A stretch of 64,000 nucleotides of DNA from Pseudomonas sp. SCB32 (GCF_009189165.1 NZ_CP045118.1:1860001-1924000); one strand, 5' to 3'. Numbered from the stretch's first letter, positions 11,622 through 20,230 are shown. Notes: a model not told the origin generated them from the letters alone. Numbers and translations are program-made.

Positions 11622-11654
11622 CCCCTCTGGCCCGTTCTGCCACTGGGGGTGGAG
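11622..11654 (+). promoter_or_regulatory. Hairpin abutting the mgtE ribosome binding site
   Basis: CCCC (11622-11625) can pair with GGGG (11645-11648) and TGGC (11628-11631) with GCCA (11639-11642), forming a stem with a small internal loop. It ends three bases before GGAG (11651-11654), the mgtE Shine-Dalgarno. It begins right after the stop of the possible leader peptide, an arrangement suited to translational control. Confidence 0.4.
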
Positions 11655-11660
11655 CGTGCT

Positions 11661-13103
11661 ATGACCGAAGTAGAAGCCAAGAAGCCGCAGGAAAGCCTGC
11701 AGGACCGCCTCAACCAGGTGGTCGACCTGCTGCACAAGCACAAGCTGGTGGAAGACCTGACGCACCGTCAGGAAGGCCAGCACCATGATCTCGTTGAAAA
11801 CCTGGTCCACCGTCAGAATCTTGCTGAACTGCAGCGCAAGCTGGACGAGCTGCACCCGGCCGACATCGCCCATATCCTCGAATCCCTGCCTCTGGATGAC
11901 CGTCTGACGGTCTGGCAGTTGGTCAAGGCCGAGCGCGACGGCGACATCCTTCTCGAAGTTTCCGATGCCGTGCGGGAAACCCTGATCGCCGACATGGACG
12001 ATCACGAGATCCTCGCCGCCGCCAGGGACATGGACGCCGACGAACTCGCGGACCTGGCGCCGGAGTTGCCGCGCGACGTGGTCCACGAGCTGATGGAAAG
12101 CCTCGATGCGCAGCAGCGCGAGCGCGTGCGTTCGGCGCTGTCCTACGAAGAAGACCAGGTCGGCGCGCTGATGGACTTCGAGATGGTCACCATCCGCGAC
12201 GACGTCAGCCTTGAAGTCGTACTGCGCTACCTGCGTCGACTGAAGGAGCTGCCCGGCCATACCGACAAGCTCTTCGTCGTCGACTATGACGGCGTGCTCA
12301 AGGGCGTGTTGCCGATCAAACGTCTGCTGGTGAACGATCCGGAGAAGGACGTGGCCGAGGTCATGGCCACCGACCCGGTAACCTTCACTCCCGACGAGGA
12401 CGGTTATGACGCCGCCCAGGCGTTCGAACGCTATGACCTGATTTCCGCCCCGGTGGTAGACAAGAACGGCAAGCTGATCGGCCGTCTGACCATCGACGAA
12501 ATGGTCGACCTGATCCGTGAGGAGAGCGAGAGCGAAGTGCTGAGCATGGCCGGTCTGCGAGAAGAAGAAGACATCTTCGCCTCGGTCTGGAAATCGGTAC
12601 GTAACCGTTGGGCCTGGCTGGCCACCAACCTGGTCACCGCCTTCATCGCCTCGCGGGTGATCGGCCTCTTCGAGGGCTCCATCGAGAAGCTGGTGGCATT
12701 GGCCGCGCTGATGCCCATCGTTGCCGGTATCGGCGGCAACTCCGGCAACCAGACCATCACCATGATCGTCCGCGCCATGGCGCTGGATCAGGTGCAGGTC
12801 AGCAGTGCCAATCGCCTGCTGCGCAAGGAGCTGGGCGTGGCCCTGGTCAACGGCCTGGTGTGGGGCGGGGTGATCGGCCTGGTCGCCTTCTACCTGTACG
12901 GCAACTGGCAGCTGGGCGCCGTGATGACCGGTGCCATGACCCTGAACCTGTTGTTGTCCGCGCTGATGGGCGTGCTGATCCCGATGACCCTGCTGCGCCT
13001 GGGGCGCGATCCGGCCATGGGGTCCAGCGTGATGATCACCGCCATGACCGACAGCGGTGGCTTCTTCATCTTCCTCGGGCTGGCCACACTGTTCCTCATG
13101 TAA
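11661..13103 (+). CDS. mgtE: Magnesium transporter MgtE
   Basis: A 480-residue Mg2+ channel. The order is an N-terminal superhelical domain (about residues 25-130: DLVENLVHRQNLAEL, LHPADIAHILESLP), two CBS domains (about 135-260: VMATDPVTFTPDEDGYDAAQ), a connecting helix and five transmembrane helices from about residue 315, with the pore-region motif PIVAGIGGNSGNQ. The frame also opens with a GTG at 11649, but ATG 11661 has GGAG at correct spacing and gives the expected length. The 5' leader is long. A strong terminator follows. Confidence 0.93.
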   Translation: MTEVEAKKPQESLQDRLNQVVDLLHKHKLVEDLTHRQEGQHHDLVENLVHRQNLAELQRKLDELHPADIAHILESLPLDDRLTVWQLVKAERDGDILLEVSDAVRETLIADMDDHEILAAARDMDADELADLAPELPRDVVHELMESLDAQQRERVRSALSYEEDQVGALMDFEMVTIRDDVSLEVVLRYLRRLKELPGHTDKLFVVDYDGVLKGVLPIKRLLVNDPEKDVAEVMATDPVTFTPDEDGYDAAQAFERYDLISAPVVDKNGKLIGRLTIDEMVDLIREESESEVLSMAGLREEEDIFASVWKSVRNRWAWLATNLVTAFIASRVIGLFEGSIEKLVALAALMPIVAGIGGNSGNQTITMIVRAMALDQVQVSSANRLLRKELGVALVNGLVWGGVIGLVAFYLYGNWQLGAVMTGAMTLNLLLSALMGVLIPMTLLRLGRDPAMGSSVMITAMTDSGGFFIFLGLATLFLM

Positions 13104-13117
13104 TTCCAGTCCCGCCG

Positions 13118-13146
13118 AAAAGGCCGCCCGCGAGGCGGCTTTTTTG
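13118..13146 (+). terminator. Rho-independent terminator of mgtE
   Basis: AAAAGGCCGCC-cgcga-GGCGGCTTTTTT: a GC-rich stem with a T6 tail, 15 bp after the mgtE stop. Confidence 0.88.
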
Positions 13147-13181
13147 TGTCCGTTTCTTGCTCCTGGTAAACGGCAGGCATG

Positions 13182-13210
13182 AAAAAGCCGGCTCAAGGCC
13201 GGCTGTTTTC
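13182..13210 (-). terminator. Rho-independent terminator of amrZ
   Basis: Read on the minus strand, AGCCGGC-cttga-GCCGGCT is followed by TTTTC; it lies 16 bp beyond the amrZ stop and backs onto the mgtE terminator. Confidence 0.85.
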
Positions 13211-13225
13211 GGTGCTGCGTACGAC

Positions 13226-13558
13226 TCAGGCGTCGTTCTGCGCCATCTCGGCATCGTGCGCGATCAGGGCGATCAGGGCATTCTGCTGGCGATGGGTCAG
13301 CTGGCGGAAGCGCTGCAGCAGTTCACGTTCGTGCAGGCTCAGCTCCGGGCTGTCCAGGCGAATGCCGAGATTGTCCTGCAGGGCGCCCTCCTGAAGCAGG
13401 CTCTGCTCCAGGCGCGCGATGATCTCGGAGTTCATGCTGCGATGGTGGCTGCGAGCAACTTCAGCGATGCGCTCGCGCATGCCTTCCGGCAGACGTACGA
13501 CGAATTTGTCAGCGGTGCGGCTGGAGTAGGTTGGGGTTGCCTGTTTCAATGGGCGCAT
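13226..13558 (-). CDS. amrZ: Ribbon-helix-helix regulator AmrZ (AlgZ)
   Basis: This 110-residue Arc/MetJ-fold DNA-binding protein has an N-terminus ([19 protein letters not shown]) that matches P. aeruginosa AmrZ as I remember it. The DNA-reading ribbon is [15 protein letters not shown], the helices are [23 protein letters not shown], and the C-terminal part ([21 protein letters not shown]) drives tetramerisation. AmrZ controls alginate, twitching, c-di-GMP and biofilm genes and represses fleQ, so its location in the same window as the flagellar genes is notable. In P. aeruginosa it neighbours the phnC-phnP operon; here its divergent neighbour is phnN. Confidence 0.95.
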   Translation of the reverse strand: MRPLKQATPTYSSRTADKFVVRLPEGMRERIAEVARSHHRSMNSEIIARLEQSLLQEGALQDNLGIRLDSPELSLHERELLQRFRQLTHRQQNALIALIAHDAEMAQNDA

Positions 13559-13615
13559 ACATTAAACCTGTAAGTCAGGGAGGCCGATGCCATGGGTCAG
13601 CGTTCGTTCAGGCCC

Positions 13616-13642
13616 TTTGACAGCGATTTCCGTTGGCCGTTC
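13616..13642 (-). promoter_or_regulatory. Weak AlgU-like promoter candidate for amrZ
   Basis: On the minus strand GAACGG-N16-TCAAA lies about 60 bp upstream of the amrZ start, sharing GAAC and TC with the AlgU consensus. P. aeruginosa amrZ is AlgU-dependent, which makes the site worth recording. The rest of 13559-14025 has no gene that I can support, only a TTGACGTCAA palindrome at 13679-13688. Confidence 0.25.
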
Positions 13643-14025
13643 AGCGCGTCGTCAACGGTTTCGAAAAAAACCAATAACTTGACGTCAAATCTGCGACATA
13701 TTGTGGCGCGTGTGAAGGCCAAATGCCAGCACCAATCGTCCGAAATGCGACACTCTCGGCAGACCTGCCTTTCGATCGGTATTAGGCGACTTCAGGCCCG
13801 ATGTAGACAGATTAGCCGAATTGCGGGGAGCTTCGCCGGCGCTGCGACGGGGGGCGCTATGCAGGCGCGCATGATGGCACAGTGCGCTCGGCAGGTGCAG
13901 GGGCCGGCCACGGTTGGGCTCATTTCCGTAAGCAATTTTTCTCATCTCCTACGCAGCGGACGGTATCATCCGGCCAGCGGATCAGAATCGATGTAGCGCC
14001 GAGCCGCCGGCATTTCGAGAGTTCT

Positions 14026-14589
14026 ATGACCCCAGGCAGACTCATTTACCTGATGGGCCCTTCCGGCTCCGGCAAGGACAGCCTGTTGCAGGCCGCCAGT
14101 GTTCCCCTGGCGGCGCGGGATTGCCGGATCGTCCGGCGCGTCATCACCCGATCCGCCGAGGCGCTTGGGGAAGACGCGCATTCGGTGAGCGTCGAGGAGT
14201 TCGCCAGGCTGGAGCAGTCCGGCGCCTTCGCCATGAGCTGGCGCGCCAATGGCCTGCACTACGGCATTCCCCGTGAGATCGACGACTGGCTGTCGGCTGG
14301 CCACGATGTGCTGGTCAATGGTTCGCGCAAGTACCTGCCTGACGCGCGGCGGCGCTATCCGCGGCTGATCGCGGTGCTGCTGCGGGTCGAGCCCGAGGTG
14401 CTGCGGCAGCGACTGTTGAAGCGTGGGCGCGAGACGCTCCCGGAGATCGAGGTCCGCCTGGCCCGCAACGCCCATTTCGCCGATGGCTTGCCCGGCCCCC
14501 TGGTGGAGTTGGACAACTCGGTGTCCCTCGATGTCACCGTGGGTCATCTGCTGGACCTGCTTGATCCGCCGGATGCCGAGGCGAGCTGA
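14026..14589 (+). CDS. phnN: Ribose 1,5-bisphosphate phosphokinase PhnN
   Basis: A 187-residue P-loop kinase of the guanylate-kinase-like group, which converts ribose 1,5-bisphosphate to PRPP as a late step of C-P lyase phosphonate catabolism. The Walker A motif GPSGSGKDS lies at about residues 10-18; RRVITRSAE and ISWRANGLHYG-type blocks (here AMSWRANGLHYGIP) are typical. The frame extends upstream, but ATG 14026 (MTPGRLIYLMGPSG) gives the family length. No other phn C-P lyase gene is in the window, so it appears to be an orphan. Confidence 0.88.
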   Translation: MTPGRLIYLMGPSGSGKDSLLQAASVPLAARDCRIVRRVITRSAEALGEDAHSVSVEEFARLEQSGAFAMSWRANGLHYGIPREIDDWLSAGHDVLVNGSRKYLPDARRRYPRLIAVLLRVEPEVLRQRLLKRGRETLPEIEVRLARNAHFADGLPGPLVELDNSVSLDVTVGHLLDLLDPPDAEAS

Positions 14590-14592
14590 GCG

Positions 14593-15078
14593 TCACTCCA
14601 GATGCAGCGACAGGCTGACGCCGTGGGGAGCGAAGCCCATCGCCTCATAGAAGCGATGGGCCATTTCCCGGTCCTGGTGGCTGGACAGGGCCAGCTTGTA
14701 GCAGCCCCAGCCGCTGGCCCATTCCACCGAGCGCCGGATCAGCGCCTGGCCGATGCCCTGGCCACGGGCGCGGCTATCCACCACCATGTCTTCGAGGATC
14801 GCCGAGCGCGCGAAGCCGTGGGCAATGTGCTCGATCAGGTGCAGGGTGCAGGTGCCCAACAAGGTGCCGTCGCGCTCGGCCACCAGCGTGACCCGTGACG
14901 GGCGCTGGTTGCCCAGCTCCAGCGCCAGTAGCGCGACATCCGGACTGGGCTCCCGCAGGCCCAGCTGCTGGAGCAGAGGGGCGAGTTCAGCGGCGTCGTC
15001 CGGCGTGGCGACGCGCACGTCGAAAGTGGCGAAGGGCGAATCGGGCGTCGCTTCGTGGTCCGGAGAGTTGGTGTTCAC
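14593..15078 (-). CDS. GNAT-family N-acetyltransferase
   Basis: A 161-residue acetyl-CoA-dependent transferase. The GNAT fold is shown by VRVATPDDAAELAPLLQQLG at the start, the central strand LGTCTLHLI, the acetyl-CoA pyrophosphate loop RARGQGIGQALI (pattern Q/RxxGxG/A) and the C-terminal AHRFYEAMGF. The substrate cannot be told. It converges on phnN with 3 bp between stops. The N-terminal 20 residues (MNTNSPDHEATPDSPFATFD) look disordered. Confidence 0.85.
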   Translation of the reverse strand: MNTNSPDHEATPDSPFATFDVRVATPDDAAELAPLLQQLGLREPSPDVALLALELGNQRPSRVTLVAERDGTLLGTCTLHLIEHIAHGFARSAILEDMVVDSRARGQGIGQALIRRSVEWASGWGCYKLALSSHQDREMAHRFYEAMGFAPHGVSLSLHLE

Positions 15079-15171
15079 GGTATTCCTCCACAGTTGGAAA
15101 AATTATGGACCCGCCCGGTGGCAGCGGCATGACAAATTCGTCATCGCTCGTTAACATGCCGACCCGACCGT

Positions 15172-15248
15172 GTCCCGGTAGCTCAATTGGATAGAGCGTC
15201 CCCCTCCTAAGGGGAAGGTTGGAGGTTCGACCCCTCTCCGGGACACCA
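15172..15248 (+). tRNA. tRNA-Arg (CCT)
   Basis: A 77-nt tRNA with acceptor GTCCCGG/CCGGGAC, D arm AGCTCAATTGGATAGAGC, anticodon loop CTCCTAA (CCT, codon AGG), T loop GTTCGACCC and encoded CCA. Confidence 0.96.
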
Positions 15249-15255
15249 GCATGCC

Positions 15256-15286
15256 AAGGCCCGCACTCGCGGGCCTTTTGTTTTTG
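15256..15286 (+). terminator. Terminator of tRNA-Arg(CCT)
   Basis: AAGGCCCGC-actc-GCGGGCCTTTTGTTTTT: perfect stem with a T-rich tail. Confidence 0.88.
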
Positions 15287-15338
15287 CAGGGCCGACGGGA
15301 GTGTCGGCCGCCCACGGATTGCGACAGGGAGTTCGTCG

Positions 15339-15638
15339 ATGCACCGTTGTTTCAAGTCTGTTCTGCTGGGTTTCGCCCTCGCTCTGCTCGCGGGATGTGG
15401 AACATTGATCGCCCGTATGGATGACAAGACCCACTGGACTGATGACGACTACTTCAAAAGTACCCAGGCCAACGTCAAGCTGCTGACGGGCGAGGTGGAC
15501 ACCGGTTACGTTCCCGCCACTGCGTACTGCTGGATGAGTATTGTCTGTCCGGTCGTATCCATCCTGACACTGCCGGTGGACGCGGTAGTGGACGTCGTGG
15601 CGTTGCCCCATGACTATTACGCGGACCATTCGCAGTGA
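15339..15638 (+). CDS. YceK/YidQ-type small lipoprotein
   Basis: A 99-residue protein with a lipoprotein signal peptide: MHRCFKSVLLGFALALLAGCG, lipobox LAGC with Cys20 as the lipidated residue. The mature part has HWTDDDYFKSTQANVKLL and ends SILTLPVDAVVDVVALPHDY, like the DUF1375/YceK family of small envelope lipoproteins of unknown function. The start at 15339 follows CAGGGAG; a longer in-frame reading from 15219 would run through the tRNA and is rejected. Confidence 0.82.
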   Translation: MHRCFKSVLLGFALALLAGCGTLIARMDDKTHWTDDDYFKSTQANVKLLTGEVDTGYVPATAYCWMSIVCPVVSILTLPVDAVVDVVALPHDYYADHSQ

Positions 15639-15754
15639 GCACGGGGCATTGCTGGCGGTCTTGAGCGCTGTGGACACGCGGCCGGTCCTTGTTCCAGCAG
15701 CGTGGAAATGCCTGGAAACGTGCTGATGATTTTATCAACGAGCGGGTCTAGCGA

Positions 15755-16606
15755 ATGCTGAGTGCCGAACTGAAGGCGTTCTACCGGGTGGCGAAACTGG
15801 GCAGCATCACCCAGGCGGCGAAGAAGCTCGGCCTGAGTCAGCCCACCGTTACCACGCAGGTCCGCAACCTGGAAAGCCAGTACGCGGTGGAGCTGTTCTA
15901 CCGTGGCGGTCGCCGCCTGACCCTGAGCGATGAGGGCGCGCGCCTGCTGCCGATGGTCGAGGCGTTGCTGCAGCAGGAAGCCGACATCGAGTTCTACCTG
16001 CGCAATTGCGGGCAGATGCAGGGCGCGCTGCGCATCGGCGCCACCTCTCCTTATTACGTGCTCGGCCTGATCAAGACCTTCCGCGAACGTTATCCACAGA
16101 TCGAGGTATCGGTGGAGATCGGCAATTCCCAGCAGGTTCTCGAAGCGCTGGTGGAATGCCGGGTCGACCTGGCGGCGTCCTCGCAGCAGGTGGACGACGC
16201 ACGCCTGACTCGCGTGGTGCTCGGCAGTGACCCGCTGGTGCTGGCGGTGCACCGCAGCCACCCGCTGGCGATGCAGCAATCGGTGGCCCTGGGTGATCTG
16301 CGCAGTCACTGCCTGCTGATGCGCGAGGCGGGCTCCACCACCCGGCAGCTCACCGAGGCGATGCTGCAGGAAGCCGGGGTGACGCCGGCCTCGATGCTGG
16401 AGATCGGCAGCCGCGAATCGATCCGCGAGGCGGTGATCCGCAACCTCGGGGTGAGCATCATCGCCCGCCAGGAGGTGCCGGATAATCCGCAGTTGTGCGT
16501 GCTGGAGATCAACGGCGCGCGGCGGATCGACGAGTACCTGTATTGCCTGAAGGATCGGCGGCAGGCGCGGTTGCCGAGTGCGTTTCTGGCGCTCGCCCAG
16601 TCGTAG
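15755..16606 (+). CDS. LysR-family regulator associated with aminoethylphosphonate catabolism
   Basis: A 283-residue LysR regulator. The N-terminal winged helix is MLSAELKAFYRVAKLGSITQ then AAKKLGLSQPTVTTQVRNLE (about residues 1-60), followed by the periplasmic-binding-protein-like effector domain (about 88-283). Sequence and context fit the subgroup modelled as TIGR03339 (phn_lysR), which sits next to 2-aminoethylphosphonate genes; the ABC transporter and FAD oxidoreductase of that type lie downstream on the same strand after a repeat-filled gap. Effector and targets are inferred. Confidence 0.82.
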   Translation: MLSAELKAFYRVAKLGSITQAAKKLGLSQPTVTTQVRNLESQYAVELFYRGGRRLTLSDEGARLLPMVEALLQQEADIEFYLRNCGQMQGALRIGATSPYYVLGLIKTFRERYPQIEVSVEIGNSQQVLEALVECRVDLAASSQQVDDARLTRVVLGSDPLVLAVHRSHPLAMQQSVALGDLRSHCLLMREAGSTTRQLTEAMLQEAGVTPASMLEIGSRESIREAVIRNLGVSIIARQEVPDNPQLCVLEINGARRIDEYLYCLKDRRQARLPSAFLALAQS

Positions 16607-16618
16607 AGCCGACACCCT

Positions 16619-16642
16619 GTAGGAGCGGGCCATGCCCGCGAT
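16619..16642 (+). repeat. Single REP element
   Basis: GTAGGAGCGGGCCATGCCCGC with an internal GCGGGC/GCCCGC stem, the common Pseudomonas REP core, immediately after the LysR gene; it may also end that transcript. Confidence 0.7.
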
Positions 16643-16690
16643 CAGCCGGCAGTGCTGGCGTCTGCCTTGGCTGTGCTGCTCCGGCCTGGG

Positions 16691-16985
16691 CATTTCTGCG
16701 CCGCTTTGGCGTGCGCGCGGACTTCTTGTTTCGCCCCCTCGGGCGACCCACTTTGGCAAACGACCCAAAGTGGGCAAAGGTCTTGCCCCTGACATCCGGT
16801 TTTTCGCTTGGGGCGAAAAATACCCTCGTTGAATCGAAGCTTCAGGGGCACGCCGCGAAGGACCATCCCTGGCCCATCGCGGCTCTCGCGGCATCCATGC
16901 CGCTCAACCCCTGAAACTCCGCTTCAACGAGGCCTCCTGAACGGGGCCGTTCGGCGTGCGCTGACGTTTCTCTGGAAGTCCTAAA
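16691..16985 (+). repeat. Large structured intergenic repeat, copy A
   Basis: About 295 bp related to 32705-32985 and, inverted, 33184-33377. In order: a GCGCCGC/GGCGTGC-type hairpin; the block TTTCGCCCCCTCGGGCGA; a perfect 10-bp hairpin CCCACTTTGG / CCAAAGTGGG (16747-16774) with loop CAAACGAC; then CCGCGA/TCGCGG and GCGGCAT/ATGCCGC hairpins; a long-range pairing of CCTCGTTGAA with TTCAACGAGG; and the end TTTCTCTGGAA. Short frames inside it look like chance ORFs. It fills most of the 743-bp gap between the LysR gene and the ABC operon. Confidence 0.75.
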
Positions 16986-17060
16986 GTGCCCAAAAGCGAA
17001 AGTGCCCGGTGCACGCAGGGCTGGCTTCTGTAGGAGAGACGGGGCGCCTAGCCCTTGTCT

Positions 17061-17145
17061 GCGAAATCCCTCGCGGATGAGTCCGCTCCTGCGGGGAAAT
17101 ATCTCGACCTAGCGCCCGCGTAGGAGCGGACTCCGTCCGCGATCC
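17061..17145. repeat. Inverted REP pair
   Basis: CGCGGATGAGTCCGCTCCTGCG faces GTAGGAGCGGACTCCGTCCGCG across about 35 bp, a BIME-like pair. The remaining 200 bp up to 17349 is AT-richer and should hold the promoter of the ABC operon; I see no gene there. Confidence 0.65.
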
Positions 17146-17349
17146 GCATCGCAGCCTTGCAGCGGGAATAACTGCTCACTCCCGCCTCTACGCAAATTTT
17201 TTCATCCCCATACCAAAATCTGCCTATGGATCTATCGGTGCACTTTTCGTCATCGCAATAGAGCCGTCGCATTCGCTCCCTAGCATGAGCCTCGTCAAGT
17301 CACGTCGCCGCCCACGGCGGCGTGGACCAAAAGAACACGAGGTACCGCC

Positions 17350-18405
17350 ATGCACACGACCATCGCCGGCACGCCGCTCAGCGTGCGCCACATCCGTAAA
17401 CGCTTCGGCCAGTTCGTCGCCCTCGACGGCGTATCGCTGGACGTCAAGGCGGGCGAACTGGTCTGTCTGCTCGGCCCGTCCGGTTGCGGCAAGACCACGC
17501 TGCTACGCTGCATCGCCGGCCTGGAGCGCCAGGATGAGGGCACCCTGCACCTGGGCCAGCGCGATGTCTCGCAGCTGCCGCCGCAGGCGCGCGACTACGG
17601 CATCCTGTTCCAGTCCTACGCGCTGTTCCCCAACCTGACCGTCGAGCAGAACATCGCCTACGGCCTGGCCAACGCCAGCAAGGACGAAGCCCGCCGTCGT
17701 GTCGCCGAGATGCTCGAACTGGTAGGCCTCTCCGGCAGCGAGAAGAAGTACCCCGGCCAGCTCTCCGGTGGCCAGCAGCAGCGCGTGGCCATGGCCCGCG
17801 CGCTGGCGCCGAGCCCGTCGCTGCTGCTGCTCGACGAGCCGATGTCGGCGCTTGACGCCCGCGTCCGTGAGCACCTGTGCGGCGAGCTGCGCCAGCTGCA
17901 GAAGAGCCTGGGCATCACCACCGTGATGGTCACCCACAACCAGGACGAGGCCATGCTGATGGCCGACCGCATTGCGGTGATGAACCACGGGCGCATCGAG
18001 CAGTACGGCACCGCCCAGGAGATCTACAGCAGCCCGGCTACCCCCTTCGTCGCCGAGTTCGTCGGCCAGGGCAACTGGCTGCCGTTCGAGCGTGGCAGTG
18101 ATGGCCATGCCCGTGTCGGTAGCCTCAGCCTGCGCCTGCAGAACCAGGCCGCGAGCGCCTCGGGCCGGCTGTTCTGCCGCCCGGAGGCGATCAGCGTGAA
18201 CCCGGCGGTGCATCAGGAAAACCTGTTCCGCGCGCAGATCCGCGAGATCACCTTCCTTGGCAACCGCTGCCGCATGAGCTTCGAGCTGGAGCAACTGCCG
18301 GGCCATCCGCTGCTGGCGGAACTGGCGCCGGAAGACATGCCGCGCCTGGGCACCCCGGATATCTGGGTGTCCCTCCCGCCGCGCAGCCTGCAGGTGTTCG
18401 CCTGA
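17350..18405 (+). CDS. ABC transporter ATP-binding protein, 2-aminoethylphosphonate type (PhnT-like)
   Basis: This 351-residue ATPase of the iron/polyamine/phosphonate importer group has Walker [10 protein letters not shown] (about residues 43-51), the Q-loop in [13 protein letters not shown], signature [15 protein letters not shown], Walker [13 protein letters not shown] and the H-loop in [10 protein letters not shown]; a C-terminal TOBE-like regulatory domain occupies about 245-351. It energises the permease encoded next (one-base gap). Substrate is inferred from the cluster (LysR, two-domain permease, binding protein, FAD oxidoreductase), which matches putative 2-aminoethylphosphonate systems; an Fe3+ or polyamine transporter is the alternative. 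Confidence 0.85.
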   Translation: MHTTIAGTPLSVRHIRKRFGQFVALDGVSLDVKAGELVCLLGPSGCGKTTLLRCIAGLERQDEGTLHLGQRDVSQLPPQARDYGILFQSYALFPNLTVEQNIAYGLANASKDEARRRVAEMLELVGLSGSEKKYPGQLSGGQQQRVAMARALAPSPSLLLLDEPMSALDARVREHLCGELRQLQKSLGITTVMVTHNQDEAMLMADRIAVMNHGRIEQYGTAQEIYSSPATPFVAEFVGQGNWLPFERGSDGHARVGSLSLRLQNQAASASGRLFCRPEAISVNPAVHQENLFRAQIREITFLGNRCRMSFELEQLPGHPLLAELAPEDMPRLGTPDIWVSLPPRSLQVFA

Positions 18406-18406
18406 G

Positions 18407-20110
18407 ATGGATGCCGTGGTGAATCACAATCCGGCGCTGTCCGCCGGCAAGCTCCGTGGCGATCTGGGTGATCGCCTGTTCGTGCGTGGCGGCAAGTACC
18501 TGCTGCTGGTCCTGCTCACCGTCGCGGTTCTGTTGCCGCTGCTGGCCATCTTCTGGCGCGGCTTCAGCAGTGCGGCGGGGCAGGGCGGTGGCCTTGTCGC
18601 CATGGGCGAGCTGCTGCGCAGCGACAACTTCCACTGGCTGCTGGGCAACAGCCTGAAGGTCTCGCTGAGCGTCGTCGCCATCGTGGTGCCCCTGGCCTAC
18701 GCCTTCGCCTACGCCCTGCAGCGCACGCTGATTCCGGCCAAGGGCCTGTGGCGGGGGATTTCCCTGCTGCCGCTGCTGGCGCCGTCGATGCTGCCGGGTA
18801 TCGCGCTGATCTACCTGTTCGGCAACCAGGGCCTGCTGCGCGGCTGGGTGCCGGACAACATCTACGGCTTCTGGGGTATCGTCCTGGGCGAAGCCATCTA
18901 CACCTTCCCCCACGCGCTGATGATCCTGCTGTCGGCGCTGTCGCTGGCCGATGCGCGCCTGTTCGATGCCGCCTCGAGCATGGGCGCCAGCCCCTGGAAA
19001 GCCTTCTGCAGCATCACCTGGCCGGCCTCGCGCCAGGGCGTGTTCGCCGCCTTCTGCCTGGTGTTCACCCTGACCATCACCGACTTTGGCGTGCCGGTCG
19101 TGGTGGGCGGCGATTACCAGGTGCTGGCGCTGGAAGCCTACAAGGCGGTGGTCGGCCAGCAGCAGTTCGGCCGTGGCGCGCAGATCGGCATGATCCTGCT
19201 GTTGCCGGCAGTGCTCAGCTTCGCCGTGGATACCTGGCTGCGTCTGCGCCAGCGCGAAGCCATGAGTGGTCGCGCGCAGGTCTACCATCCCAAGCCGTCG
19301 CGCCGCCGCGATGCCGCTTTCCTCGCCATCGTGCTGCTGATCTGCGCGGTGCTGCTGGGCGTGCTGGGCATGGCCGTGTACTCCTCGCTGGTGAAGTTCT
19401 GGCCGTACAACCTGTCGCTGTCGCTGTATCACTACGATTTCGACACCACCGCCGGCGGCGGCTGGCTGGCCTACCGCAACAGCCTGACCATGGCTGCCTG
19501 CACCGCGATCACCGGCAGCGCGGTGATCTTCACCGGCGCCTACCTGATGGAGAAAACCCGCGAGCAGCAATGGCTGAACCAGCTGCTGCGCATGCTCTGC
19601 TTTGTGCCGATGGCTGTTCCCGGCCTGGTGCTGGGCCTGGGCTACGTCTTCTTCTTCAACCTGCCGAGCAACCCGCTGAATGTGTTCTACGGCAGCATGG
19701 CCCTGCTGGTGGTGTGCACCATCGCCCACTATCTGACCACCGCGCAGATGACCGCCACTGCCGCGCTGCGCCAGCTCGACGGCGAGTTCGAGGCGGCCGC
19801 GCTGTCGCTGAAGATGCCGCTGTGGCGCCACTACCTGCGCGTCACCGTGCCGATCTGCCTGCCGGCGCTGCTGGACATCATCCGCTACCTGTTCGTCTCG
19901 GCGATGACCACGGTGTCGGCGGCGATCTTCCTCTACAACCCGGACACCATCCTCGCCGCCGTCGCCGTACTGAACATGGACGACTCCGGCAACGTCGGCG
20001 GCGCGGCCGCCATGTCCACCCTGATCCTGTTCACTTCCGCCGCCGTATCGCTGCTGTTGGCCGGCGCCTCGCGCGGCCTGCTGCGCCGCTCCCAGGCCTG
20101 GAGGAAGTAA
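18407..20110 (+). CDS. ABC transporter permease, two fused permease domains (PhnU/V-like)
   Basis: A 567-residue inner-membrane protein built from two binding-protein-dependent permease domains: an N-terminal half (TM from about residue 28; EAA-type loop DAASSMGASPWKAFCSITWP) and a C-terminal half (EAA-type loop EAAALSLKMPLWRHYLRVTV P). About 12 membrane helices are expected. A single fused polypeptide therefore forms the channel that other systems build from two subunits, like FbpB/AfuB of iron importers. It starts one base after the ATPase stop. Family assignment to the putative 2-aminoethylphosphonate permease (TIGR03262 type) is from context. Confidence 0.85.
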   Translation: MDAVVNHNPALSAGKLRGDLGDRLFVRGGKYLLLVLLTVAVLLPLLAIFWRGFSSAAGQGGGLVAMGELLRSDNFHWLLGNSLKVSLSVVAIVVPLAYAFAYALQRTLIPAKGLWRGISLLPLLAPSMLPGIALIYLFGNQGLLRGWVPDNIYGFWGIVLGEAIYTFPHALMILLSALSLADARLFDAASSMGASPWKAFCSITWPASRQGVFAAFCLVFTLTITDFGVPVVVGGDYQVLALEAYKAVVGQQQFGRGAQIGMILLLPAVLSFAVDTWLRLRQREAMSGRAQVYHPKPSRRRDAAFLAIVLLICAVLLGVLGMAVYSSLVKFWPYNLSLSLYHYDFDTTAGGGWLAYRNSLTMAACTAITGSAVIFTGAYLMEKTREQQWLNQLLRMLCFVPMAVPGLVLGLGYVFFFNLPSNPLNVFYGSMALLVVCTIAHYLTTAQMTATAALRQLDGEFEAAALSLKMPLWRHYLRVTVPICLPALLDIIRYLFVSAMTTVSAAIFLYNPDTILAAVAVLNMDDSGNVGGAAAMSTLILFTSAAVSLLLAGASRGLLRRSQAWRK

Positions 20111-20188
20111 TGGCCCACCGGTTTCTACGTTGCACCCAAGTAGCGCTTCACCTGCCGCACTGAACACCAACCGTCGCACTGATCGTCA

Positions 20189-20206
20189 TCCCCGCGAACG
20201 CGGGGA
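20189..20206. repeat. Short palindrome upstream of the binding-protein gene
   Basis: TCCCCGC-GAAC-GCGGGGA, same core as the astE-ltaE gap, inside the 120-bp space between permease and binding protein. Within an operon such a hairpin could protect or attenuate the message and set the higher level of the binding protein. Confidence 0.6.
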
Positions 20207-20230
20207 CCCAATGGATAAAAGGAGCTCCAC

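Noticed and set aside
13679..13688. TTGACGTCAA palindrome upstream of amrZ as an operator
   Set aside because: A single 10-bp palindrome is expected by chance at this scale and does not match the known AmrZ site.
16632..16914. Short frames inside structured repeat copy A
   Set aside because: They run through the repeat hairpins; similar frames in copies B and C are disrupted, so coding is not conserved.
18407..20110. Frameshift-joined permease genes
   Set aside because: The frame is clean throughout with two intact EAA loops; fused two-domain permeases are normal in this transporter group.
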